Assembly: GCA_031259805.1 (NCBI GenBank)
Contig: JAIRKX010000011.1
Span: 1 to 7,338 of the forward strand
Source: Prevotellaceae bacterium
GTDB taxonomy: Bacteria > Bacteroidota > Bacteroidia > Bacteroidales > UBA932
Reading direction: 5' to 3'
DNA length: 7,338 nt
The notes under the pieces were generated by a model. It searched no databases and was not told where the DNA came from. It was given only the letters and a program-made list of their open reading frames with translations. The stretch's first letter is position 1. Each line of letters opens with the position of its first letter. A program made the translations under genes and the position numbers. Below, piece by piece: positions 1 through 5,776 of this stretch.

Positions 1-80
1 CCTGCTGACTTGCGGCATGGTTTTGGCTCCGGCTACCTGCCACAAAATATATTCAAACTAAATTTTTTAAAATAAATACG
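1..80. other. Left-edge segment, no firm gene
   Basis: Two plus-strand frames are open from the window edge, one to a TAA at 59-61 and one to a TAA at 73-75. Either could be the last 19 to 24 codons of a gene that begins outside the window, but neither tail has a recognisable motif. The stretch from about 45 to 80 is A/T-rich, like the leader in front of many genes here. A weak -7-like box (TAAATTTT, 59-66) matches seven of eight positions of TAnnTTTG, with no TTTG at the right distance. I make no functional call. Confidence 0.25.
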
Positions 81-152
81 ATGAACCATTCCACGTTTTT
101 TTCACTCCGTGTAGGAAACATGAAACTCGACAAGGTATTGACGGTGCAGTAA
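81..152 (+). CDS. Possible 23-aa small ORF before hairpin array
   Basis: An ATG at 81 opens a 23-codon frame ending at TAA 150-152. The peptide begins MNHSTFFSLRVG and ends KLDKVLTVQ, with an internal Met at codon 14. An A/T-rich leader of the usual Bacteroidota kind precedes it, and there is no Shine-Dalgarno site. It is followed 12 bases later by four tandem hairpins and then a strong terminator, so it could be the coding part of a very small transcript. It has no signal peptide, cysteine pattern or family motif that I recognise. It could equally be the remnant of a gene truncated by the repeat array, or a chance ORF. Confidence 0.25.
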   Translation: MNHSTFFSLRVGNMKLDKVLTVQ

Positions 153-164
153 TGCGTAACCGGA

Positions 165-254
165 CAGTTTGGGGTGACCAAACTGCCCGGTTTGAGGTGA
201 CCAAACCGACCGGTTCAGGGTGGCTGAACCGACCGGTTCAGGGTAACCAAACTG
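165..254. repeat. Four tandem 23-bp hairpin repeats
   Basis: Four units start at 165, 188, 211 and 234, each a 21-base imperfect palindrome plus a 2-base spacer (CC, AC, AC, AA). The arms are CAGTTTGG/CCAAACTG (unit 1, 8 bp), CGGTTTG/CAAACCG (unit 2, 7 bp) and CGGTTCAG/CTGAACCG (unit 3, 8 bp), around a 5-7 base loop with a GGTG core. Arm changes between units 1 to 3 are matched on the other side, so pairing is kept. Unit 4 has the left arm of unit 3 and the right arm of unit 1, and pairs poorly. The period is 23, not a multiple of 3, which argues against a protein repeat. Arms of neighbouring units can also pair, as at 224-241. Confidence 0.9.
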
Positions 255-262
255 AAATTATG

Positions 263-297
263 AAAAAGACGGGGCCGATTGGCTCCGTCTTTTTTTT
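263..297. terminator. Intrinsic terminator, probably bidirectional
   Basis: The arms at 263-276 and 281-294 pair over 14 positions (five A-T, then GACGG, one G-U, then GCC) around the loop GATT. The T-run extends to 297. On the plus strand this is a textbook rho-independent terminator for whatever is transcribed through the hairpin array. Read on the minus strand, the same stem is followed by TTTTT, and it lies 53 bases past the stop of the leftward metallopeptidase gene, so it probably ends that transcript too. Confidence 0.9.
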
Positions 298-311
298 GCT
301 CCTGCATGCGT

Positions 312-332
312 CCCTTCTCCTGCAGAGAGGGG
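312..332. other. Small hairpin past the metallopeptidase stop
   Basis: CCCTTCTC (312-319) pairs with GAGAGGGG (325-332) over 8 positions with one G-U (on the plus strand) around CTGCA. It lies 18-38 bases downstream of the leftward peptidase stop. There is no T-run, so it is not an intrinsic terminator by itself. It may protect the 3' end of that mRNA, or it may be chance. Confidence 0.3.
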
Positions 333-349
333 ATTGGGGAGAGAGTGGC

Positions 350-1027
350 CTACCTTCGCCGCATAAAAATCATAATGTAATACAGCAGCGTCGCCAGCGA
401 ACCCAGCGCGGCTACTACATAGGTATAAGCCGCCCAGCGGAGCGCGTTTTTCGCTTTCGGATGCGTTTCGTAGTCGGTAATGCCGGCTTCATTGAGCCAT
501 GCCACCGCCCGCGTACTGGCATTAATTTCGACCGGTAAGGTGATGAAACTAAAGAGCGTCGTCAACGCAAACAGACCGATGCCGAATAATAGCAATGCCG
601 GAAAGGTTTGCAGGAAAAGGATGCCGGCGATCAGCACCCACGTAACCCACCGAGAGGCCACACTGACGACCGGCACTAAACTCGAACGCATTTTTAAGAA
701 ATGATAAGCTTTAGCATGCTGCACGGCATGTCCGCACTCGTGGGCAGCCACGGCCGCGGCAGCTACGCTGTTTGTGGCATACACCGGCTCACTAAGGTTA
801 ACCGTTTTCGTCGCCGGATTGTAATGGTCGGTCAACTTACCACGCACCGATTCGACCCGGACGTCGTAGATTCCATTGTCGCGCAACATTTTTTCGGCAA
901 CTTGTTTTCCCGTCATGCCGTTGGGCAGACGGATTTTGGAATATTTTTCAAAACGACTGTTGAGGCCGGCCTGTACCAGCCAACTCACCAGCATCACTAA
1001 AAGAGCAATAATGTAAATCGAAGGCAT
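350..1027 (-). CDS. YugP-type membrane zinc metallopeptidase
   Basis: This 225-aa protein belongs to the Zn_peptidase_2 (YugP) family of integral-membrane neutral zinc metallopeptidases; no physiological substrate is known to me. The catalytic motif HECGH lies at residues 96-100 (H96 and H100 would bind zinc, E97 would be the catalytic base), inside the family-typical AAHECGHAVQH. E167 in LPVEINAS is a plausible third ligand. Hydrophobic segments sit at about 3-20, 117-140, 143-165 and 198-221, and the C-terminus is RRR. The length is usual for the family. The ATG at 1027 sits just after the family-typical start and 23 bases downstream of a -7 box. The gene is alone on its strand, divergent from rpsP, and ends at the bidirectional terminator. 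The family call is firm; the cellular role is unknown. Confidence 0.93.
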   Translation of the reverse strand: MPSIYIIALLVMLVSWLVQAGLNSRFEKYSKIRLPNGMTGKQVAEKMLRDNGIYDVRVESVRGKLTDHYNPATKTVNLSEPVYATNSVAAAAVAAHECGHAVQHAKAYHFLKMRSSLVPVVSVASRWVTWVLIAGILFLQTFPALLLFGIGLFALTTLFSFITLPVEINASTRAVAWLNEAGITDYETHPKAKNALRWAAYTYVVAALGSLATLLYYIMIFMRRR

Positions 1028-1049
1028 ATTTTTTCTTATTTTGTTTTTG

Positions 1050-1057
1050 CAAAGTTA
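1050..1057 (-). promoter_or_regulatory. Promoter -7 box for the metallopeptidase
   Basis: Read on the minus strand this is TAACTTTG, a full match to the Bacteroidota -7 consensus TAnnTTTG, 22 bases upstream of the ATG at 1027. The expected -33 position (about 1078-1081) is a T-run rather than a clean TTTG. Transcription would start near 1044. The site interleaves with the oppositely directed rpsP promoter. Confidence 0.6.
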
Positions 1058-1063
1058 GTTTAT

Positions 1064-1095
1064 TTTGCCCATATTGAAAAAATGTGTTACCTTTG
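1064..1095 (+). promoter_or_regulatory. Promoter of rpsP
   Basis: TTTG at 1064-1067 and TACCTTTG at 1088-1095 are separated by 20 bases, fitting the Bacteroidota -33/-7 layout. Transcription would begin near 1101, leaving a leader of about 60 bases before the rpsP ATG. The leader is A/T-rich just before the start codon, with no Shine-Dalgarno site. Confidence 0.72.
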
Positions 1096-1160
1096 TCCAC
1101 CTTTTCTCGGGAAGATAAGGAAGTTGAATTGTAAATAGTAACTTTAATAAATATATAATT

Positions 1161-1709
1161 ATGTCTGTAAAAATTCGTTTAGCCCGTCACGGGAAAAAAA
1201 ATTACGCGTATTATCATGTAGTAGTAGCCGACGTTCGCGCTCCTCGCGATGGCCGTTTTATTGAACGCATCGGAACGTATAACCCCAATACCAATCCGGC
1301 GCTGGTCGAGATCGACATGGATAAGGCGCTGGAATGGCTGAATAAAGGCGCGTTGCCGACCGAAACATGCCGCCGTATCTTATCGTACAGGGGCGTATTG
1401 CTCAAAAAGCACTTGCTCGAAGGCGTTAAGAAGGGCGCCTTGACCGAAGAAGAAGCCCTACGGAAATGGGACGCATGGGCGCTGGAGAAAGCCACGCAAG
1501 TACAATCGAAAAAATCGGATTTGGTGCAAGCCGGCCGTGACGCGACTAAAGCGCGCTTAGAAGCCGAAGCGAAAGTCAAAGAAACCAAAGCGGCTGCCGT
1601 AGCTCAAAAGAAAAGCGAGTTAGCCCTCAAAGAAGCCGAAGCAAAAGCCGCCGCCGAAGCCGAAGCAAAAGAAGAAGCAAAAGAAGAACCCACACAAGAA
1701 GAAAGTTAG
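1161..1709 (+). CDS. rpsP: 30S ribosomal protein S16, long form
   Basis: S16 binds 16S rRNA in the body of the 30S subunit and is needed for its assembly. The N-terminal S16 core covers about residues 1-85: MSVKIRLARHGKKNYAYYHV at the start, then APRDGRFIERIGTYNP and the ALEWLNKGALPT region, all family landmarks. E. coli S16 is only 82 aa. This one is 182 aa, with a lysine, alanine and glutamate-rich tail from about 100 on, probably helical and partly disordered. Long S16 tails are common in Bacteroidota. The ATG at 1161 is the only sensible start and follows an A/T-rich leader. rimM lies downstream, so the two 30S assembly genes are probably co-transcribed, although a hairpin sits between them. 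Confidence 0.97.
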   Translation: MSVKIRLARHGKKNYAYYHVVVADVRAPRDGRFIERIGTYNPNTNPALVEIDMDKALEWLNKGALPTETCRRILSYRGVLLKKHLLEGVKKGALTEEEALRKWDAWALEKATQVQSKKSDLVQAGRDATKARLEAEAKVKETKAAAVAQKKSELALKEAEAKAAAEAEAKEEAKEEPTQEES

Positions 1710-1753
1710 GAATAAGGAATGAGGAATGGCGCTTGTCGCCAATTCCTCATTCC
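1709..1753. repeat. Heptamer repeats forming an inverted hairpin
   Basis: Beginning at the last base of the rpsP stop codon are three 7-base units: GGAATAA, GGAATGA, GGAATGG. The last two continue into an arm (1716-1731) that pairs with 1737-1753 over 16 bp with one bulged A at 1741, around CTTGT. There is no T-run, so this is not a standard terminator. It could stabilise the rpsP mRNA, or act as an RNA processing point between rpsP and rimM. Confidence 0.75.
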
Positions 1754-1773
1754 CTCTCCACCCTGACCCTTCC

Positions 1774-1787
1774 CCATTAACCATTAT
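1774..1787. repeat. CCATTAA/CCATTAT heptamer pair
   Basis: Two adjacent 7-base units lie just ahead of the rimM GTG, inside what would be the usual N-terminal coding region of rimM. Related TTAACC-type heptamers occur at 5157-5170 and, in a variant form, at 6963-6995. Confidence 0.6.
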
Positions 1788-1793
1788 CAAGCG

Positions 1794-2288
1794 GTGTTTC
1801 CCTTCGGCGATATACAAAAAACATTCGGCGCTTCCGGTGAGTTGCTGTTGAAAACACGTGCCGATGCTCCCGACGAGATTAATTTGAACGAGCCGGTATT
1901 TATTATAATGGACGGATTACCTGTGCCGTTTTATTTTAAATCCTTCGAAGCACGGGGGACGAACCGTGCGGTGGTTGTGTTCGACGACATGGAATCGCAA
2001 AAATGGGCGGAAGAGTTCGTCGGAAAAACGCTCTGGCAGCCCGGAGTCGACGCCGCCGCGACCGGCAACCGGATTGATGTAATCGGCTATACGGCGTACG
2101 ACCGGCAACATGGCGAATTAGGCGAGGTGGTCGAGGTGATGTATATCCCGCACAATCCCTGCCTGCAAATACTGTATCACGGGCGGGAGCTTCTTGTGCC
2201 GTTCCATGAATCCATTGTTGTAAAAATCAACGCCACCAAGCGCACTCTGGAAACCGTATTGCCGGATGGCTTGCTGGAAATACCATAA
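1794..2288 (+). CDS. rimM: Ribosome maturation factor RimM
   Basis: RimM binds ribosomal protein S19 and assists maturation of the 30S head and 16S rRNA processing. The N-terminal RimM barrel covers about residues 1-85, starting FGDIQKTFGASGELLL, which lines up with the family pattern GxIxKxxGxxGE. The PRC-barrel domain covers about 93-162 (VIGYTAYD, GELGEVVEV, ELLVPFHESIV, then LPDGLLEI at the end). At 164 aa from the GTG it is slightly short. Only four residues precede the first conserved Gly, whereas Bacteroidales homologues usually have about ten. The only earlier in-frame option after the TGA at 1764 is a non-standard ATT at 1776, which would give 170 aa. Identity is firm; the start is not. 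Confidence 0.92.
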   Translation: MFPFGDIQKTFGASGELLLKTRADAPDEINLNEPVFIIMDGLPVPFYFKSFEARGTNRAVVVFDDMESQKWAEEFVGKTLWQPGVDAAATGNRIDVIGYTAYDRQHGELGEVVEVMYIPHNPCLQILYHGRELLVPFHESIVVKINATKRTLETVLPDGLLEIP

Positions 2289-2313
2289 CAAAACAAATTT
2301 AACCCCTACCATT

Positions 2314-2616
2314 ATGCAGGAACTTATTACTATCAAAATCTTTAATTACCATGCCGATCTGTATATCGCAAAGTCATTTTTAGAATCGGAAGGTATTCGC
2401 TGCTTTGTGCAGGATGAATTGATTAATCAAATCATGCCGCTTTATACGCCCGCCGTCGACGGGATCAAACTGCAGGTTAAACCCGAACAGGCAGAGCAGG
2501 CAACGCAGTTGCTTATTAAGGGCGGATTTGCCGCCCCGGAAGACTATGACCTGACGCCGGGAGACCGGCGAACGATTAAAATCGTCAGCTGGCTGAGAAA
2601 TCTTTTTAAACGTTAG
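2314..2616 (+). CDS. DUF2007-family small protein
   Basis: This 100-aa protein fits DUF2007 (annotated as 'putative signal transducing protein'), a small alpha/beta fold frequent in Bacteroidota. Visible landmarks are the N-terminal strand ITIKIFNYHADLYIAKSFLE, the core SEGIRCFVQDE, then PLYTPAVDGIKLQV and the helix QAEQATQLLIKGG. The tail is basic and hydrophobic (WLRNLFKR). I chose the ATG at 2314. An earlier in-frame ATG at 2266 would add 16 residues that overlap rimM and do not fit the family start. The gap after rimM is 25 bases with no promoter seen, so it is probably in the rpsP-rimM transcript. Its molecular function is unknown. Confidence 0.85.
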   Translation: MQELITIKIFNYHADLYIAKSFLESEGIRCFVQDELINQIMPLYTPAVDGIKLQVKPEQAEQATQLLIKGGFAAPEDYDLTPGDRRTIKIVSWLRNLFKR

Positions 2617-2631
2617 TTCATCATTCTTTTG

Positions 2632-2639
2632 TATCTTTG
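2632..2639 (+). promoter_or_regulatory. Promoter -7 box before the TolC unit
   Basis: TATCTTTG matches TAnnTTTG fully and lies 15 bases after the DUF2007 stop. The -33 region (around 2608-2611) has no clear TTTG. Transcription would begin near 2645, about 19 bases before the small ORF at 2664 and 123 bases before the TolC start, so the TolC gene would have a translated leader. Confidence 0.55.
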
Positions 2640-2663
2640 CGCAGAGTTAATCAATGTACAATT

Positions 2664-2780
2664 ATGACTACTGCTTTTATTGATGAACAGAACGAAACAA
2701 GCTATCCTGTGGACGAAACATCGGTTAAAATGTATCGTATACTGGCTGAACACCACGAGATAGATATATGCCTCTCTTAA
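2664..2780 (+). CDS. 38-aa small ORF overlapping the TolC start
   Basis: An ATG at 2664, preceded by the same kind of A/T-rich context as other starts here (ACAATT before ATG), opens 38 codons ending at TAA 2778-2780. The peptide begins MTTAFIDEQNETSYP and ends AEHHEIDICLS; it is soluble and acidic, with no membrane segment. The last 13 bases overlap the TolC gene in another frame, so ribosomes finishing here would stop right beside the TolC ATG at 2768. That favours translational coupling or a regulatory leader peptide. I do not recognise a family. It might also be the stub of a lost regulator gene. Confidence 0.5.
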   Translation: MTTAFIDEQNETSYPVDETSVKMYRILAEHHEIDICLS

Positions 2781-4186
2781 AATACATCCTCCCCCTACTC
2801 CTTTTTTGCAGCAGTTTTCCGGTTGCGCGGGCGCAGACGTTCCTTTCGCTGGACAGTTGCCGGGCGCTGGCAATTACGCACAATAACCGCGCAAAAACGG
2901 CGCAGATACAAGTCGAGAAAATGCGCTACGAGGTGAACGCCTACCGGGCAAACTTTTTCCCGCGTATTTCCCTGCAAGGGATGTATCTGCTTTCGAGCGG
3001 GGAGTTCGGCTATCGCAATCGCTTTGACTTATATAATACGCCCATTCCGGAGCTGATCGGCACGTTGCCCATTTTCGCCGGATGGGACAGCGAATTTCTC
3101 GACCGCCTATACCGGAGTCTTGCGCTTGACCTTGACCTGACCGTAAAGCCCCATAATACTTACATGGCCGGCATCCGGTTTGAACAGCCGATTTTTATGG
3201 GAGGCAAAATAACCACTGCCCACAAAATGGCGCAAATCGGGAGGCAGATGGCGCAACTGGACGTGGTGCATTCCCAAGAGGAGATCATCCTCCAAACCGA
3301 TAAGGCCTACTGGGAATATGTCAAAGTGCAGGAGTTATACCGTGCGGCGCTGGCCTACCGGGATGCTGTCGGGCAGGTATGCGACGATGCCCGCAACGGT
3401 GTGGAAACAGGCCTGCTGCCGGAAAACGACCGGCTAAAGGCGCAGGTTCAATTCGGCGAAGCCAACCTGCTGGTTCGACAGGCGGAAAACGGGCGGCGGC
3501 TGGCGCAAATGAACCTGTGTATGACCCTCGGACTGCCTCTGTGGACCCTCGTCGTTCCACTCGATTCCCTGCCCGACACAGCAGCGACCGTATGGCCGGA
3601 ATCCACCCCCGATGTAACCGTCCGTACGGAATATGCCTTGCTACATAAACAAATGGAATTACAACGGCAACAGGTCAATTTGGCGCGAAGCGAATTTCTG
3701 CCGCAAGCAGGTATTACGGGCGGCTATATGTATTTCAACGGGATGAAGCTCAACGACGGCGCTAAACTGCTCGACAATGCTTCGTTCTCGGCGCTGGTGT
3801 CGCTTACGATACCGATTACGCAATGGGGCGAGGGCATCAATCGTATACGTTCGGCGCGCGCCGACCTGCGTATGGCCGAATACCGGATGCAGGAATCGTT
3901 AGACAAACTCTGCCTGGAAATCGTAAAAACCGGTAATACGTTAGATGAAGCGGCGCTGCAAACCGCCATCGCCCGCGACGAATATGCTCAGGCAACCGAA
4001 AACCTGCGCATCCGTCGCGACCGTTACGAGGTAGGGTTAGAAAACCTGTCCTCGCTGCTGGAAGCGCAAGCCCTCCACCAGCAAGCCGGCAGCAAATACA
4101 TTGAAGCTAAAGCCGCCCTGCGCATCGCCGAAACCGACTACCTGCGCGTTACCGGCAGACTGAAAGAAACGAAACGGACTCCGTAA
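2768..4186 (+). CDS. TolC-family outer membrane efflux protein
   Basis: This is a TolC/OEP-family trimeric outer-membrane channel, 472 aa, a normal length. A signal peptide covers residues 1-22 (hydrophobic YILPLLLFCSSFPV, cleavage after ARA before Q23). The first OEP repeat spans about 26-255, with LDSCRALAITHNN near the start, FEQPIFMGGKI at 138-148, and the typical LLPENDRLKAQVQFGEA and LCMTLGLP motifs at 217-232 and 250-257. The second repeat spans about 280-465, with RSEFLPQAGITGGY, LTIPITQWGEG and YEVGLENLSSLLEAQ. Such channels normally pair with a periplasmic adaptor and an RND or ABC pump, but none is adjacent; the next gene is a lipoprotein 29 bases away. The substrate cannot be told from sequence. 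Confidence 0.95.
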   Translation: MPLLKYILPLLLFCSSFPVARAQTFLSLDSCRALAITHNNRAKTAQIQVEKMRYEVNAYRANFFPRISLQGMYLLSSGEFGYRNRFDLYNTPIPELIGTLPIFAGWDSEFLDRLYRSLALDLDLTVKPHNTYMAGIRFEQPIFMGGKITTAHKMAQIGRQMAQLDVVHSQEEIILQTDKAYWEYVKVQELYRAALAYRDAVGQVCDDARNGVETGLLPENDRLKAQVQFGEANLLVRQAENGRRLAQMNLCMTLGLPLWTLVVPLDSLPDTAATVWPESTPDVTVRTEYALLHKQMELQRQQVNLARSEFLPQAGITGGYMYFNGMKLNDGAKLLDNASFSALVSLTIPITQWGEGINRIRSARADLRMAEYRMQESLDKLCLEIVKTGNTLDEAALQTAIARDEYAQATENLRIRRDRYEVGLENLSSLLEAQALHQQAGSKYIEAKAALRIAETDYLRVTGRLKETKRTP

Positions 4187-4215
4187 GAGTCATTTTCTGT
4201 AATACGAAAACTGTT

Positions 4216-5155
4216 ATGAACACCATGATTTTTACCTGTACAAAACGATTTGCATTGGCGGCGGCCATGTGCTTGCCGTTATCGTGCGCGACCATCGGCA
4301 ATACGTTCGAAACAGAAGTAACGGTTCGTACCGCCGAAGCATCGACAGTTACTATCAACGAAATGTCGAAGCAAATACGAAAGGAAGGCCTGTTTCTTAT
4401 GCCTCGAAGCCCCGACCCGCTTACAGTAACCATTGCCAGCGAACATGTCGATACGACATTGCTGATAAATGCCCGGATGTCGGATGCTTTTTACTGGAAT
4501 TTTGCCCTCTATGGCATGCCCATAGGGATGTTGATCGATATGGCAACGGTGAAACCGGTACACCTATCCGACGATCTATGTTTACGATGACGGCGCTATC
4601 CGGCATCGACGCGCCGACGGCTATGACTTTTACCGCCGGTATCATCCGTCGTATTTTGCACTGAATATATCAATGTCTTGCGTGAATTTTTTTAATTTCA
4701 GGACGGAAGGGTATGGCGTAAAAAATAGCGCCGGACCTTTTGGCCTTTCAGCCGGACTGGAGTACGGGTATTCGCCGGTCTACTCGATGGCGCTGACCGT
4801 GGGCGCTGCAACAGATAATCTCCTGACTGCTTCTGAATTTCTTAACGGGGAATCCTTTTCATCAATTTACGCCACCCTGGTGCATCAAACGCGCATTCAT
4901 GAATATGTGCTGGCAGGCGCGGGGCTGTCCTATGGACTTAACATTTTCTCGCAATGGGACAATTCTACTCGCAATGGTCGTTTGTCGGAGCGGTATGGAA
5001 CCCTTGGATTAGCATTTACCGCCTACTACACGATCAACCGCTATTTTATGCTTGGAGTTGTATACCGGACTTCGTACTACCGGTTTGGGATGACCGCTCC
5101 CTGGTCGTATGAGCATGTCATTAGCTTTGATTTGTTGTTGAATCTAAAATGGTAG
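4216..5155 (+). pseudogene. Frameshifted lipoprotein / outer-membrane protein gene
   Basis: Two adjacent frames read as one gene. The first part (4216-4590) has a lipoprotein signal: K10-R11, a hydrophobic stretch, then LPLSC with C24 as the likely lipid anchor. It reads normally to FYWNFALYGMPIGMLIDMAT, then turns nonsensical (VKPVHLSDDLCLR). The next frame opens at the same point, after a TGA at 4550-4552, and reads YTYPTIYVYDDGAI onward with no stop to TAG 5153-5155. The switch is +1, meaning one extra base. Omitting T4550 gives MATGNRYTYP; omitting one C at 4555-4556 gives MATVKRYTYP. The repaired protein would be 312 aa. The last 150 residues are rich in alternating aromatic and Gly residues and end in LNLKW, as outer-membrane beta proteins do. 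It may be a true pseudogene or a sequencing error. Function unknown. Confidence 0.8.
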
Positions 5156-5156
5156 C

Positions 5157-5170
5157 TTAACCATTAACCC
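5157..5170. repeat. TTAACCA/TTAACCC heptamer pair
   Basis: Two 7-base units lie between the convergent lipoprotein and DUF4254 genes. The second unit supplies the TAA stop of the DUF4254 gene on the minus strand. It shares the TTAACC core with the pair ahead of rimM. Confidence 0.55.
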
Positions 5171-5772
5171 TTTTTTCCGTACAGTACCGGATTTAGGGCG
5201 GGGTCGTTATACATTTTCATTTGTTTATAGACCTTCATATATTTGCGTCCGGCTTCGATGTCGGCGAGCAGTTGGTCAATAGCCGTCGAAAGGTCGTCCT
5301 GCTGGGAAAGCAGCACCTGTAATTTTTGCGTACATTGCGTGCGGTGGGCATCGTCGGTATCTTGCCGTTCCGTTTCCTGCTGCATGTGGTAGATTTTGAG
5401 TGTTAGAATCGACAGGCGGTCAATCGCCCATGCCGGACTTTCGGTGTTGATGATCGCCGACGGCAACGGTTTTACCGTACGGTATTTATCGAAAAAATAG
5501 CTGTCGATAAGTTCGACCAGATCGGTTCGTTCCTGATTCGAACGGTCGATGCGACGTTTCAGCGCCAGCGCTTCTACAGGGTCGATGCGCGGGTTGCGAA
5601 TGACGTCTTCGAGATGCCACTGCACAGCGTCAATCCAGTTTTTCAGGAATAGATAGTATTCGATGCTTTGGTGCTTGTAAGGGTTGACCGGCACGGCGTC
5701 CACGTTATCCATCGTGTGATAGTAGCGGGTGCAGGCGGAGAAAATGTCGTTGCTGTGTTTGCTGAATGCCAT
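5164..5772 (-). CDS. DUF4254 domain protein
   Basis: This 202-aa protein fits DUF4254, a helical family largely restricted to Bacteroidota with no known function. Landmarks in order from the ATG at 5772: NPYKHQSIEYYLFLKNWIDA, VQWHLEDVIRNPRIDP, LALKRRIDRSNQERTDLVE, INTESPAWAIDRLSILTLKI, then the strongly conserved end DQLLADIEAGRKYMKVYKQ and NDPALNPVLYGKK. The repeated charged helices suggest a soluble bundle. The ATG at 5772 is 4 bases after the stop of the upstream prenyl synthase gene. A GTG at 5787 would add five residues and overlap that gene; I prefer the ATG. Co-transcription with the synthase is very likely, but it does not by itself show a shared function. Confidence 0.9.
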   Translation of the reverse strand: MAFSKHSNDIFSACTRYYHTMDNVDAVPVNPYKHQSIEYYLFLKNWIDAVQWHLEDVIRNPRIDPVEALALKRRIDRSNQERTDLVELIDSYFFDKYRTVKPLPSAIINTESPAWAIDRLSILTLKIYHMQQETERQDTDDAHRTQCTQKLQVLLSQQDDLSTAIDQLLADIEAGRKYMKVYKQMKMYNDPALNPVLYGKKG

Positions 5773-5776
5773 AGTA

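Noticed and set aside
165..254. CRISPR-like array
   Set aside because: Units are separated by only 2 bases, so there are no spacers, and no cas gene is nearby.
152..538. 128-codon plus-strand ORF through the hairpin array
   Set aside because: It runs through the 23-base repeat (not a multiple of three), then the terminator, then antisense to the metallopeptidase gene. The predicted peptide has no family features.
1620..1817. Minus-strand ORF rich in Phe and Gly
   Set aside because: It is the antisense image of the Lys/Glu/Ala-rich tail of S16.
2266..2313. Upstream ATG for the DUF2007 gene
   Set aside because: The 16 extra residues overlap the rimM end and do not fit the family start. The ATG at 2314 has the A/T-rich context typical here.
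4540..4600. Programmed frameshift in the lipoprotein gene
   Set aside because: No slippery homopolymer or stop-codon context of a known programmed site is present at the switch. A mutation or read error is simpler.
4673..5155. Separate 160-aa gene starting at ATG 4673
   Set aside because: The same frame is open and meaningful for about 39 codons upstream, back to the frameshift. It lacks a signal peptide of its own, and there is no promoter or leader.
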